Shown here piece after piece: positions 37,006 to 50,261 of a stretch of 64,000 nt of DNA. Made by a program: the position numbers and the translations under genes. How positions within the stretch are numbered: the stretch's first letter is position 1; each line of letters begins with the position of its first letter. The notes below the pieces were generated by a model, which was not told where the DNA came from, did no database searches, and saw only the letters and a list, made by a program, of their open reading frames with translations. The stretch lies in assembly GCF_900106015.1 (NCBI RefSeq), contig NZ_LT629797.1, forward strand, positions 4,526,001 through 4,590,000, written 5' to 3'. The stretch comes from Pseudomonas sihuiensis. GTDB taxonomy: Bacteria > Pseudomonadota > Gammaproteobacteria > Pseudomonadales > Pseudomonadaceae.

Positions 37006-37057
37006 CGCGCCAGATTAGCGATTTTGCGGGTGCCGTGAAAGTGCGTCTTGCGCAGCC

Positions 37058-38431
37058 TCAGTCGACTACCCGATAGCAGGGCTCATAGGCACTGCCGCCA
37101 GGCAGCTTCATGCGGTGCTGCTCAACGAAGGACTGCAGTAGGCGATCCAGCGGGTGCATGATGGTGGTCTCACCACGAATCTCGTAGGGACCGTGCTCCT
37201 CGATCAAGCGGATGCCGTTCTCCTTGACGTTACCGGCGACGATGCCGGAGAACGCACGACGCAGGTTGGCGGCCAGGTGATGCAGCGGCTGCTCGCGGGT
37301 GAGGTTGAGGCTGGCCATGGCTTCGTGGGTCGGCTCGAACGGGTGCTGGAAGCTTTCGTCGATCTTCAGCAGCCAGTTGAAGTGGAAGGCGTCGTTGCGC
37401 TCGCGGCGGAACTGGCGCACGGTCTTGATGCCGACGGCCATCTCGCGGGCGACTTCGGCCGGGTCGTTGACGATCATGCGATAGCGCTGCTGTGCGGCCT
37501 CGCCGAGGGTGGCGCCGATGAAATCATGCAACTGCTGCAGATACGGCCCGGCGCTCTTCGGGCCGGTAAGGATGACCGGGAAGGGCAGGTCCTGGTTGTC
37601 CGGGTGGGTGAGGATACCCAGCAGGTAGAGGAACTCTTCGGCAGTGCCGGCACCGCCGGGGAAGATGATGATGCCGTGGCCGACGCGGACGAAGGCTTCC
37701 AGGCGCTTCTCGATGTCCGGCAGGATCACCAGTTCGTTGACGATCGGGTTCGGCGCTTCGGCAGCGATGATGCCGGGTTCGGTCAGGCCCAGGTAACGGC
37801 CCTTGAGGTTGCGTTGCTTGGCATGGCTGATGGTGGCACCCTTCATCGGCCCCTTCATCACGCCCGGGCCGCAACCGGTGCAGATGTCCAGGCCGCGCAG
37901 ACCAAGCTCGTGACCGACCTTCTTGGTGTACTTGTATTCCTCGGTGCTGATCGAGTGGCCACCCCAGCACACCACCATCTTCGGCTCCACGCCGCTGCGC
38001 AGGGTCTGGGCGTTGCGCAGCAGGTGGAAAACGTAATCGGTGATGCCTTCGGAGCTGTCCAGATCGATGCGTTTGTTCTCCAGCTCGCTCTGCGTGTAGA
38101 CGATGTCACGCAGGGCGCTGAACAGCATCTCGCGGGTGCTGGCGATCATCTCGCCATCGACGAAGGCGTCGGCCGGCGCGTTGATCAGCTCCAGACGGAT
38201 GCCGCGATCCTGCTGGTGAATCTTCACTTCGAAGTCCGGGTAGGCCTCGAGGATGGTCTTGGCGTTGTCGCTGTGCGAGCCGGTGTTGAGGATCGCCAGT
38301 GCGCACTGGCGAAACAGGCGATAAACGCTACCGGAGCCGGTTTCGCGCAGTTGCTGAACTTCGCGCTGCGAGAGGGTTTCCAGGCTGCCCTTGGGGCTGA
38401 CTGAGGCGTTGATCTTGGTGCGTTTGAGCAT
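37058..38431 (-). CDS. ppnN: Nucleotide 5'-monophosphate nucleosidase PpnN (LOG family, YgdH)
   Basis: This 457-residue protein has the LOG family signature PGGAGTAEEFLYL and CTGCGPGVMKGPMKGA, with the N- and C-terminal extensions of PpnN/YgdH (DUF4478 and DUF3412 types). PpnN releases the base from purine and pyrimidine monophosphates and is a (p)ppGpp-binding enzyme in E. coli. The ATG at 38431 gives MLKRTKINASVSPKGSLETL, the family start; 18 extra codons to 38485 are not used. It is downstream of metF in the same orientation (82 bases), possibly one transcript. Confidence 0.92.
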   Translation of the reverse strand: MLKRTKINASVSPKGSLETLSQREVQQLRETGSGSVYRLFRQCALAILNTGSHSDNAKTILEAYPDFEVKIHQQDRGIRLELINAPADAFVDGEMIASTREMLFSALRDIVYTQSELENKRIDLDSSEGITDYVFHLLRNAQTLRSGVEPKMVVCWGGHSISTEEYKYTKKVGHELGLRGLDICTGCGPGVMKGPMKGATISHAKQRNLKGRYLGLTEPGIIAAEAPNPIVNELVILPDIEKRLEAFVRVGHGIIIFPGGAGTAEEFLYLLGILTHPDNQDLPFPVILTGPKSAGPYLQQLHDFIGATLGEAAQQRYRMIVNDPAEVAREMAVGIKTVRQFRRERNDAFHFNWLLKIDESFQHPFEPTHEAMASLNLTREQPLHHLAANLRRAFSGIVAGNVKENGIRLIEEHGPYEIRGETTIMHPLDRLLQSFVEQHRMKLPGGSAYEPCYRVVD

Positions 38432-38513
38432 GAGGGGCGATCCTTCGGCGGCAAGGCGGGAGGGCGAAGCGAGCAGGCTGCCCAAGGCGGGCAGCCTGTG
38501 AGTAAGCGGCCTG

Positions 38514-39359
38514 TTAACGCGGCAGCTTGAGATTGTTCCAGATGGCCAGGCTGGGGCCGGCCAGGTTCATGCTGTAGAAGTGCAGACCGGGCGCGCCGCC
38601 TTGCAACAGGCGTTCGCACATCTCGGTGATGACCTGTTCGCCGAAGACGCGAATGCTGTCGGCGTCGTCGCCGTAGGCTTCCAGCTGCTTGCGTACCCAG
38701 CGTGGAATTTCAGCGCCGCAGGCGTCGGAGAAGCGTGCCAGCTTGCTGTAGTTGGTGATCGGCATGATGCCCGGCACCACCGGAATGTCCACGCCCAGTT
38801 TCTGCACGCGCTCGACGAAGTAGAAGTAGCTGTCGGCGTTGAAGAAGTACTGGGTGATGGCGCTGTCTGCGCCGGCCTTGGCCTTGCGCACGAAGTTGGC
38901 GATGTCGTCCTCGAAGTTGCGCGCTTGCGGGTGCATCTCAGGGTAGGCGGCGATTTCGATATGGAAGTGATCACCGGTTTCAGTGCGAATGAACTCGACC
39001 AGTTCATTGGCGTAGCGCAGCTCGCCGCTGGCCATGCCCATGCCGGATGGCAGGTCACCACGCAGGGCAACGATGCGTTTGATGCCGGCATTCTTGTACA
39101 GGTTCAGCAGCTCGCGCAGTTCGGCCTTGCTGTCACCCACGCAGGACAGGTGCGGGGCGGTGGGCACCTTGATCTCGCCATCGAGCTGCAGCACGGTGTT
39201 GAGGGTGCGGTCGCGGGTCGAACCGCCGGCGCCGTAAGTGCAGGAGAAGAAATCGGGGTTGTAGGTCGCCAGCTGGCGCGCCACGTCCATCAGTTTTTCG
39301 TGCCCGGCTTCGGTCTTGGTGGGGAAGAACTCGAAGCTGTAGCGGCGTTCTTGGCTCAT
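38514..39359 (-). CDS. metF: Methylenetetrahydrofolate reductase MetF
   Basis: A 281-residue FAD-dependent TIM-barrel enzyme (YSFEFFPTKTEAGHEKL, CTYGAGGSTRDRTL, LRGDLPSGMG, ITQYFFNADSYF). It makes 5-methyltetrahydrofolate for methionine synthesis. The ATG at 39359 (MSQERRYSFEFFPTK) is the family start; codons up to 39404 are part of the repeat region. It follows ahcY by 99 bases on the same strand, joining two steps of the methyl cycle, so the ahcY riboswitch may also limit metF. Confidence 0.95.
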   Translation of the reverse strand: MSQERRYSFEFFPTKTEAGHEKLMDVARQLATYNPDFFSCTYGAGGSTRDRTLNTVLQLDGEIKVPTAPHLSCVGDSKAELRELLNLYKNAGIKRIVALRGDLPSGMGMASGELRYANELVEFIRTETGDHFHIEIAAYPEMHPQARNFEDDIANFVRKAKAGADSAITQYFFNADSYFYFVERVQKLGVDIPVVPGIMPITNYSKLARFSDACGAEIPRWVRKQLEAYGDDADSIRVFGEQVITEMCERLLQGGAPGLHFYSMNLAGPSLAIWNNLKLPR

Positions 39360-39380
39360 AGGGTTTCTAGCCTTGGAGAC

Positions 39381-39455
39381 GTAGGGTGGATGGCGTTTTT
39401 CCATCCACCTTGCGGGAAGTCGGCGGTGGATAAGCCATGGGCTTACCCACCCTAC
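39381..39455. repeat. GTAGG...CCTAC compound hairpin between ahcY and metF
   Basis: The ends GTAGGGTGG (39381-39389) and CCACCCTAC (39447-39455) pair. Inside are GGTGGATGG/CCATCCACC (39385-39393 with 39401-39409) and GTGGATAAGCC/GGCTTACCCAC (10 of 11 pairs). The inner and outer stems compete for the same bases. It begins 3 bases after the ahcY stop. Confidence 0.75.
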
Positions 39456-39458
39456 GCA

Positions 39459-41037
<1,579 letters not shown>

Positions 41038-41185
41038 GGCTTTCCGTCGCTCCATGCGCTGCGCTGCTGGCATTTGCCACCGAGGGATTGGCCGGATCGC
41101 CACTCACATACTCCTGCTTGGGTCATGGACGCTGGTCGGGACCTGGCTCAGGCTGCGCATTCCATTACCAAGCTGCGGAGCTTCC

Positions 41186-41572
41186 ATGACCCTCGCCTAC
41201 TGGTGCGTGCTGATCGCCATCTTTCTGCCCTACCTGGGTACTGCCACAGCCAAGTTCCTTGGCCCCGGCTACGGACCGCGCGCCAATCAGGATCCGCGCG
41301 CGTTCCTGAGTACCCTGGAGGGCTGGCGCAAGCGCGCCAACAACGCCCAGCTCAACGGCTTCGAGGTAACCCCGGCGTTCGCTGCCGCGGTGATCATCGC
41401 CCACCAGGCCGGCGGTGCCGAGCAGGGGTTGCTCGACCAACTGGCCGTGGCATTCATCGTCAGCCGCGTGCTGTATTTCATCTGCTATCTGGCTGGCTGG
41501 GGGCCTGTGCGCTCGCTGGTGTGGTTCGCCGGGATGGGGCTGATCGCGGCGCTGTTCGTGGTGTCCGCCTAG
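41186..41572 (+). CDS. MAPEG family membrane protein
   Basis: This 128-residue protein has about four membrane helices and MAPEG features (RANQDPRAFLSTLEGWRKRA then NNAQLNGFEVTPAFAAAVII). The family covers glutathione S-transferase-like and eicosanoid enzymes; bacterial members like this have no proven substrate. GGAG precedes the ATG at 41186; the earlier in-frame start at 41027 would overlap the divergent ahcY promoter. Confidence 0.85.
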   Translation: MTLAYWCVLIAIFLPYLGTATAKFLGPGYGPRANQDPRAFLSTLEGWRKRANNAQLNGFEVTPAFAAAVIIAHQAGGAEQGLLDQLAVAFIVSRVLYFICYLAGWGPVRSLVWFAGMGLIAALFVVSA

Positions 41573-41615
41573 TCGATATCTGCAGCTGACTCTGACGATG
41601 AGCTAGAAAAGCGTG

Positions 41616-41629
41616 TGACTGATCAGTCA
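41616..41629. promoter_or_regulatory. 14-base perfect palindrome upstream of chemoreceptor gene
   Basis: TGACTGATCAGTCA lies 122 bases before the start of the chemoreceptor at 41752 and 43 bases after the MAPEG stop. It could be an operator; the regulator is unknown. It does not fit the ANR/FNR box. Confidence 0.3.
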
Positions 41630-41751
41630 TTGCGCCTTTCTGGTGCGTTTTATGAGGTCAATCAGCCTGTAGGGCGGCTGGCCGCTGGCCACGTTCTTGC
41701 TTGCTCTCGGTTATTTGGCGGGGGTTCCCGCCGTCTGCCAGGGAGCCGTTC

Positions 41752-43341
41752 ATGTCCGCCACTGCCTTTTTCGACCGCTTGCTCTGTGCCATCGGCCTGC
41801 GCACGCTGAATCAGCAATTTCTGTTTTCCTATGCGCTGATGTTTCTGCTCGCGGTGGTCGCCTCGGTGGCGCTGTATCTGAGCATGTCGGTATCGCCGGA
41901 GACCATCAATGTCGCCGGCGCGCAGCGCATGCTCAGCCAGAAGATGACCAAGGAGGCGCTGTTGCTGCGTGAAGGCGTCCTGCCCGCTGCGACGCTGGAA
42001 GCCACCATGGCGCAGTTCGACGCTGCCCATCGCGACCTGCTGAGTGGCAACGCGGCGCGCAATATCAGTGCCATCGCCGAGCCCAGCGTCCAGGCGCAGA
42101 TGAACAAGGTCGGTGGTCTCTGGCAGGGCTTTCGTACGCAGCTGCAGCGCGTTGTTGCGGGCGATGCGGCAGTCGACCTCAAGGCCCTGGAGAAGCAGTC
42201 GGTCGAGTTGCTGCGCGAGATGAACCAGGCCGTCGGCTTGATGGCCGCGCACGCTGAAGGCAGCCAGCGCCGCCAGATGTGGCTGGCGTTCGGTTGCGTG
42301 CTGGGCATTCTGGCGCTGGTGGTGCTGGGCCGTCAGTTCGGCCTGCGCCCGCTGATGCACAACCTCAATGCGGTGGAGGGGGCGCTGACCCGGGTTGGCT
42401 CTGGCGACTTCACGCGTAGCCTGGACGGTCGTCAGGGTGACAACGAGATCGGCCGCATCTTCGCGGGTTACAACCGCATGCAGGAGCAGGTGCGTGGCTT
42501 GCTGGCGGAGGTCAAGCGCAGTGGTGAGCGTACTGGCGAGCACGTCGGCAGCGTGGTCGGTGCTGCGCAGTCGGCGGGCGATGGTGTGCGTCGTCAGTAC
42601 GAGGATCTCGATCAGGTCGCCACCGCGATGAATGAAATGAGCGCCACCGTCGCCGAGGTGGCGCGTCACGCTGCCCATGCAGCCGAGTCGGCACGCAGTG
42701 CCGATGATTGTGCGCAGAGCGGCAAGCAGGTGGTGCAGCGTAGTGCGGCGCAGATCGCCGAACTGGTGGAACAGCTGCAGCGCAGTGGCGAGCAGGTACA
42801 GCGTCTGGAGGCCGAAACCGGTGGTGTCGGCAAGGTGCTCGAAGTGATCACCGGTATCGCCGAACAGACCAATCTGCTGGCGCTCAACGCGGCCATCGAG
42901 GCCGCACGCGCCGGCGAGGCAGGGCGTGGCTTCGCCGTGGTCGCCGACGAGGTGCGTACTCTGGCCAGTCGCACCCAGCAATCGACTGGCGAAATCCAGG
43001 CGATCATCCAGCGTTTACAGGGCGGGGCGCGTGATGCGGTGCTGGCGATGCAGCGCAGCGCGGCCCTGGCCGACGGCAACCTCCAGCACATTCGTCAGGC
43101 CAGTGAGGCGCTGGAGACCATCGTCGGGGCGGTGGATGGCATCAATGCCCTGAACGCGCAGATCGCCACGGCCGCAGAACAGCAGAGCCAGGTGGCGCAG
43201 GAGATCGATCAGCGGGTAACGCACATCTCCAGTCTGGCCGAGCGCAGCCAGGGCGAGACCGAGAGCGTGGTGCAGGTCAGTGCACAGATACAGGGCGAGG
43301 TGCAGCAACTCAACAGCCAACTGGGGCGCTTCCGTACCTGA
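41752..43341 (+). CDS. Methyl-accepting chemotaxis protein with PilJ-type sensor domain
   Basis: This 529-residue chemoreceptor has a membrane helix at about 24-44, a periplasmic four-helix domain with [13 protein letters not shown] at residues 53-65, a second helix at about 186-203, HAMP, and the signalling tip [20 protein letters not shown]. The NxAGxQRMLSQ motif is that of PilJ-type nitrate-sensing domains (as in McpN of P. aeruginosa), so nitrate or a similar anion is a reasonable but untested ligand. There is no C-terminal methylation pentapeptide. GGGAG lies just before the ATG at 41752. Confidence 0.88.
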   Translation: MSATAFFDRLLCAIGLRTLNQQFLFSYALMFLLAVVASVALYLSMSVSPETINVAGAQRMLSQKMTKEALLLREGVLPAATLEATMAQFDAAHRDLLSGNAARNISAIAEPSVQAQMNKVGGLWQGFRTQLQRVVAGDAAVDLKALEKQSVELLREMNQAVGLMAAHAEGSQRRQMWLAFGCVLGILALVVLGRQFGLRPLMHNLNAVEGALTRVGSGDFTRSLDGRQGDNEIGRIFAGYNRMQEQVRGLLAEVKRSGERTGEHVGSVVGAAQSAGDGVRRQYEDLDQVATAMNEMSATVAEVARHAAHAAESARSADDCAQSGKQVVQRSAAQIAELVEQLQRSGEQVQRLEAETGGVGKVLEVITGIAEQTNLLALNAAIEAARAGEAGRGFAVVADEVRTLASRTQQSTGEIQAIIQRLQGGARDAVLAMQRSAALADGNLQHIRQASEALETIVGAVDGINALNAQIATAAEQQSQVAQEIDQRVTHISSLAERSQGETESVVQVSAQIQGEVQQLNSQLGRFRT

Positions 43342-43452
43342 ACCCTGGCTGACCAACGCATACAAACGACAGCTGTTGTGACAAGAGGTCGCTTGGCCCG
43401 ACCGGGGTGAGCCGCGATACTGGCGGCCCCTTGTCGCCCGGAAGTCGTGTCG

Positions 43453-43902
43453 ATGACCCTGAAGAAACTCCTGCTGCTCACCTGCGCCTGCCTGACCCTG
43501 GCCGCCTGTGGTGGGGTCGACCCCAATTCGCCGTTGGGCAAGCGTCAGGCAGCGTTCAAGGAGATGCTCAAGGTTAGCGAAGACCTCGGTGGGATGCTGC
43601 GCAATCGTATTCCCTACGACGAAGCCGCATTCATCAGCGGCGCCGCCAAGCTCGACCGCCTGTCGCACGAGCCCTGGCAGCATTTTCCCGAGGTGGCGGA
43701 CGACGAGCGCAGCAAGGCCAATGCCGAGGTCTGGCAGCGCCAGGAGCAGTTCCAGGCGATGGCGCGTGATCTGGAGCAGGCCACCGCCGCACTGGTACAG
43801 GCCACGACCGCGCCGCCGCTACGTCGCTCCGAACTGGAGCCGGCGGTGCAGGCCGTCGAGGACAGTTGCGAGGCGTGCCACAAGGCGTTTCGCGCTTACT
43901 GA
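43453..43902 (+). CDS. Cytochrome c'-like lipoprotein
   Basis: This 149-residue protein has a lipoprotein signal (LTLAACGG, Cys19 as lipidated residue) and a single C-terminal heme site CEACH at residues 139-143 followed by KAFR. This matches cytochrome c', a four-helix bundle that binds NO or takes part in nitrogen oxide stress. Being lipid-anchored is less usual for c'. The ATG at 43453 is preferred over GTG at 43447 because GGAAG then stands 8 bases upstream. It is 111 bases after the chemoreceptor and its stop overlaps the convergent DUF1090 gene by 7 bases. Confidence 0.82.
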   Translation: MTLKKLLLLTCACLTLAACGGVDPNSPLGKRQAAFKEMLKVSEDLGGMLRNRIPYDEAAFISGAAKLDRLSHEPWQHFPEVADDERSKANAEVWQRQEQFQAMARDLEQATAALVQATTAPPLRRSELEPAVQAVEDSCEACHKAFRAY

Positions 43903-44291
43903 TCAGCGCGAGCTTCGGCCTCGGCCTGCTCCAGTTCGGCGCGTGCCTCGGCCAGTTTGGCCTGACGCTTGGCGATCTTCTCCTGATCGCCCTTGCCCAT
44001 GGCTTCACGCAGATCCATCTCGCGCTCCTGCACTTCCTCGCGGGCTTCCTTGACGCTGGCCAGGCGCTCCTTGTGCAGTGACGCGTCATCGCAATGGGCA
44101 TCGACATTGCCCAGTGCTCTTTGCAGTCCATCCAGTTCTCGCGAGTTGCCGCTCTTGTGCGCTGCGTCGATCTTCTCCTGGAGCACCTGGCGTTTGACGG
44201 CGCAGCCGCTATCGCCCTCGGCGGCCAGAATCGGTGTGGCGTTCAGGTTGGCGGCCAGCAGCAGGCCGAGCAAAGCGGTTTGACGGATCAT
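43896..44291 (-). CDS. DUF1090 family periplasmic protein (YqjC-like)
   Basis: A 131-residue protein with a signal peptide (MIRQTALLGLLLAANLNATP, then ILAAEG) and a coiled-coil body rich in Glu, Lys and Arg (ASVKEAREEVQEREMDLREA). It resembles E. coli YqjC/DUF1090, of unknown function. It has a Cys pair (GCAVKRQ near 31 and AHCDD near 72) that could form a disulfide. It converges on the cytochrome c'-like gene with a 7-base overlap, leaving no space for a terminator. Confidence 0.8.
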   Translation of the reverse strand: MIRQTALLGLLLAANLNATPILAAEGDSGCAVKRQVLQEKIDAAHKSGNSRELDGLQRALGNVDAHCDDASLHKERLASVKEAREEVQEREMDLREAMGKGDQEKIAKRQAKLAEARAELEQAEAEARADQ

Positions 44292-44375
44292 GGTCTCTCC
44301 TCGTGAAGGTCTACTTCGAAGTGACCCTGGTTGCTGCGCGAGGTTCGACCCGATTGAGCCATCTGCTGACCTGGG

Positions 44376-46142
<1,767 letters not shown>

Positions 46143-46289
46143 CTAGACCAGTGTGGGCTGCTCACCAGGCTGGTGTAGATGCGGAAACATGATCAGGGCA
46201 CGGTAAGGTGCGGGCCATGTCTACTAACCTGTTCGGCGGCGGCCCGGTCAGGGTTGGTAAGGAACTCGTTCATTCAGAGGGATTTTCAT

Positions 46290-47030
46290 ATGCAGGACAT
46301 GCGTTTTACCAAGCGAATCACTCCGCTGCTGACCATTGCCATGCTGGTCGGTTGTGGTGAAAACGCTGACAAGCAAGTCGCCAAGACCGGCGCTGTCAGT
46401 GAGGAAGCGGTTGCCGCGCCTGCCGAGGTAACCCAGGTTGAGGCAGCAGCCAGTGGTGGCAGTGCGGCCTGTCTCGATGCGCCCACTCTACGTACGATCG
46501 GCAATACCTGGACGATCACCACCGACGGCCAGCGCGACGTCAATACGGTTGCAGAGCTGGCCGACTATCGTGGACAGAGTGCTTATCGCACTCATACCGA
46601 GAATAGCGTGGGAACGGTGGCGGACGCCTACGGCAACGTCGTGGATGGCCTCGTCCATTGGTATGGAAGTGTGATGACCCAGCCGGCAGTCAACGAAAGC
46701 TACAATCAGCCGAGCTTTTCCGTGCCTGTGGATTTACCTCAGGATCAGACCCACTCGGTCAGTTTCGACTCGATCACCGTGCAGCCGGGGGCGGAGCCTT
46801 TCGTCATGAAGCTGACCAACACGGTGACGTACCGAGGGCGTGAGCGCATCGAGACGGAGTTCGGTGCCTTCGATACCTGCAAGATCGAATTCTCGACCGA
46901 GGGCGCCATGGTGCCGAAAACCACCTGGCAACAATGGATCATCGCTTCGGGCAAGTTCGCTGGTCTGCCCTTGCGCATGAGCAACGCCCAGGGCACCACG
47001 CAGGCCAGCAGTATCGAGGTGAGCTGGTAA
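46290..47030 (+). CDS. Putative lipoprotein, unknown function
   Basis: This 246-residue protein has a lipoprotein signal: basic start (FTKR), hydrophobic run and AMLVGC with Cys22. After an Ala/Glu-rich linker (residues about 25-57), the body has many beta-strand-like stretches (LRTIGNTWTITTDGQR, TNTVTYRGRERIETEFGAFD), suggesting a beta-rich fold. One Cys pair (CLDA near 62 and DTCKIEF near 196) may form a disulfide. A Met at 46299 is an alternative start. I do not recognise the family. It ends at a strong terminator shared with metK. Confidence 0.65.
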   Translation: MQDMRFTKRITPLLTIAMLVGCGENADKQVAKTGAVSEEAVAAPAEVTQVEAAASGGSAACLDAPTLRTIGNTWTITTDGQRDVNTVAELADYRGQSAYRTHTENSVGTVADAYGNVVDGLVHWYGSVMTQPAVNESYNQPSFSVPVDLPQDQTHSVSFDSITVQPGAEPFVMKLTNTVTYRGRERIETEFGAFDTCKIEFSTEGAMVPKTTWQQWIIASGKFAGLPLRMSNAQGTTQASSIEVSW

Positions 47031-47052
47031 GCCATAGCGATCTGCGGGCATG

Positions 47053-47086
47053 AAAAAACCGATGCCGTTGCCGGCATCGGTTTTTT
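47053..47086. terminator. Bidirectional intrinsic terminator between lipoprotein gene and metK
   Basis: AAAAAACCGATGCC (47053-47066) and GGCATCGGTTTTTT (47073-47086) form a 14-bp stem with a 6-base loop and A/T tracts on both sides, between the lipoprotein stop (47030) and metK stop (47109). Confidence 0.92.
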
Positions 47087-47108
47087 GTTTTCGCGTAGGG
47101 CGACGGGC

Positions 47109-48299
<1,191 letters not shown>

Positions 48300-49301
48300 C
48301 TATCGGTTCCTTTCTTGCCGGAGGCTGAAGGCGCTGTGCGCATCGGGTTTGGCAAAGTGCCGTAATTGAATCTGAAAGCCGTTTTTCAGGCCTATGTAGA
48401 GGCTTTCGCCGGGCGTCAGGCCGGCGGCCGTCGCCCAGCGCGCTAGGTCTTCTTGCTCAAAACCGAGCCACAGGTCGCCGCAGGCTTCGCGCGCCCAGCT
48501 CTGGTCGTGGCTGCACAGCTCGCTGAGCAGCAGGCTGCCGCCGGGGGCGACCAAGGCGGCCAGCTTGCGAAAGGCTTCGGCCGGCGTGGCGAAGTGGTGC
48601 AGCACCATGTTCAGCACCACGCAATCGGCCGTGACTGGCGCGTCCTCTAGCGCATCGGCCAGTTTCAGCTCGACGTTATCCAGGCCCTCGGCGGCGCAGC
48701 GTTGGCTGGCCAGTTCGAGCATAGCCGGGCTGTTGTCCAGTGCCGTGACCCGGGCGAAGCGCCGCGCCAGTTCGGGCAGGAAGGCGCCATCACCAGGACC
48801 GATCTCCAATGCCGTGGCGCCCGGCGCGAAATGCAGGGCATCGAGCAGGGCCAGCAGGCTGTCGCGGTACTGCGGTAAACCGGCGATCAGATCCTGCTGG
48901 GCCTGGAAGCTGGTGGCCATGCGCGCGAAGAAATCGCGGCTGACGGTGGCGCGTTGCAGATGAACGGCGGCAATGCGCGTTTGCACATCGCCAGGCAATG
49001 GCAGTTCGTCGATATCGTCCAGCAGGGCGGCGTGCAGGCGGCCATTGGGCAACGCGCGGCGGTAGAAGATCGCGTTGCCCTCGCGGCGCGTGGCCACCAG
49101 GCCGGCCTGGGCCAGCACCTTGAGGTGGTGGCTCATGCCCGACTGGCCAATAGCGAAGATCTGCGCCAGTTCCAGCACGCCGAACGAATCGTTGCTCAGC
49201 GCGCGAAGCACATTCAGGCGCAGCGGATCGCCGCCGGCCTTGCACAGGGCGGCGAGCTCGTCGCAGGGGTCGAAATCCAACTGGGGTGCGCGCAGGGTCA
49301 T
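48300..49301 (-). CDS. sahR: ArsR-type regulator fused to SAM methyltransferase domain (SahR-like)
   Basis: This 333-residue protein has an N-terminal ArsR winged helix (about residues 15-95, recognition helix QSGMSHHLKVLAQAGLV at 53-69) and a C-terminal class I SAM-binding domain (motif I ALEIGPGDG at 164-172, VVLNMVLHHFATPAEAFRKL later). Fusions of this kind next to metK or ahcY have been described as SahR, an SAH-responsive repressor of methionine cycle genes. The assignment rests on architecture and context. ATG 49301 is used; codons to 49331 are doubtful. It abuts metK, and a long palindrome lies 35 bases upstream. Confidence 0.82.
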   Translation of the reverse strand: MTLRAPQLDFDPCDELAALCKAGGDPLRLNVLRALSNDSFGVLELAQIFAIGQSGMSHHLKVLAQAGLVATRREGNAIFYRRALPNGRLHAALLDDIDELPLPGDVQTRIAAVHLQRATVSRDFFARMATSFQAQQDLIAGLPQYRDSLLALLDALHFAPGATALEIGPGDGAFLPELARRFARVTALDNSPAMLELASQRCAAEGLDNVELKLADALEDAPVTADCVVLNMVLHHFATPAEAFRKLAALVAPGGSLLLSELCSHDQSWAREACGDLWLGFEQEDLARWATAAGLTPGESLYIGLKNGFQIQLRHFAKPDAHSAFSLRQERNR

Positions 49302-49335
49302 GGGGGCGCAGTCTAGTCGGTCATTTTTCATACAG

Positions 49336-49371
49336 CAATACCAATATCAAAAAGTTTTGATATTGGTATTG
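49336..49371. promoter_or_regulatory. 36-base perfect palindrome, candidate SahR operator
   Basis: CAATACCAATATCAAAA (49336-49352) and TTTTGATATTGGTATTG (49355-49371) are exact reverse complements around two bases. It stands upstream of the ArsR-methyltransferase gene start (49301) and just after the LysR stop (49375). The AT-rich arms and absence of a GC stem argue for an operator rather than a terminator. Confidence 0.7.
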
Positions 49372-49374
49372 GGG

Positions 49375-50256
49375 CTAGCCTGGCGCCTGGCTCAGTTGCA
49401 GAAAAGCGGCGGGAGCCGGGCTCAGGCTGGTACCAAGCCGCCACAGCACATGCAGTTCACGCTCGATCTGCAGGTCCTGCACCGCCAAGCGCTGCAGTTC
49501 GCCGCTGGCCAGTTCACGTTCGACCACCCGCTGCGACAGCCAGGCGATGCCTTGGCCGTCGGCGAGCAGGCGCTTGAGCGCTTCGGTGCTACCGATGGCC
49601 ATGCCGGCCTGTGGCTCCAGTCCGTGGTCGCGATAGGCCTGCTCGATACTGGCGCGAGCGCCAGAGCCAGGTTCGCGCATGTACAGCGGGTACGCCTGCA
49701 GGTCGCGGGCCTCAAGGCGCTCGGCCCTGGCCAGCGGGTGCAGCGGCGATGCCACCGGAAGCAGGGCATCGCGCGCCAGCAGGCGATGCGCGTAGTCGGC
49801 CTGGGCGAACGGGCCTTCGACGAAGCCCAGGCTGATGCGGCCTTCGTCCAGTTGCCGGGTCACGACGTCGGTGTTGCTGACTTCCAGGCTGACGAATATC
49901 TGCGGATGCAGGGCGCGAAAACGGGTGAGCAGGGGCGGCAGCAGGTAGGCGCCGAGCGTGGCGCTGGCGCCCAGATGCAGCTCGCCCTGCTCCAGTTGGG
50001 CGAAGTCACGCAGGTCGCGTTCGGCGGCGCGCTCCAGGGCGAAGATGCGCCGCGCATAGTCGTGCAGACGCAGGCCTCCTTCGGTCAGTTGCACGCCGCG
50101 TGGCTGGCGATCGAACAGGCGCAGGTCGAGGCTGGCTTCGAGGTCGCGAATTTCCCGCGTTACGGCGGGTTGGCTGATGTGCAGGCGCTCGGCTCCGGCG
50201 CTGATGCTGCCGGCTTCTGCCACGGCCAGAAAGACCTTGAGATGGTGCAGATTCAT
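49375..50256 (-). CDS. LysR-family regulator divergent from TDT exporter
   Basis: This 293-residue LysR protein has a helix-turn-helix at about 1-60 (MNLHHLKVFLAVAEAGSISA, HISQPAVTREIRDLEASLDL) and an effector domain (about 88-290). The sequence is of the CbbR/YeiE-like group. It is divergent from the TDT-family exporter at 50367, and the shared 110-base region holds a dyad that fits LysR binding, so it probably controls that exporter. The ATG at 50256 is the family start; 30 upstream codons are not conserved. Confidence 0.87.
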   Translation of the reverse strand: MNLHHLKVFLAVAEAGSISAGAERLHISQPAVTREIRDLEASLDLRLFDRQPRGVQLTEGGLRLHDYARRIFALERAAERDLRDFAQLEQGELHLGASATLGAYLLPPLLTRFRALHPQIFVSLEVSNTDVVTRQLDEGRISLGFVEGPFAQADYAHRLLARDALLPVASPLHPLARAERLEARDLQAYPLYMREPGSGARASIEQAYRDHGLEPQAGMAIGSTEALKRLLADGQGIAWLSQRVVERELASGELQRLAVQDLQIERELHVLWRLGTSLSPAPAAFLQLSQAPG

Positions 50257-50261
50257 GGCTA

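Noticed and set aside
41616..41629. TGACTGATCAGTCA as an ANR/FNR box
   Set aside because: The FNR/ANR consensus is TTGAT-N4-ATCAA; this palindrome lacks both half sites.
49336..49371. The 36-base palindrome as an intrinsic terminator of the LysR gene
   Set aside because: The stem is AT-rich with no GC clamp, and its place upstream of an ArsR-type gene fits an operator better. It is not fully excluded.
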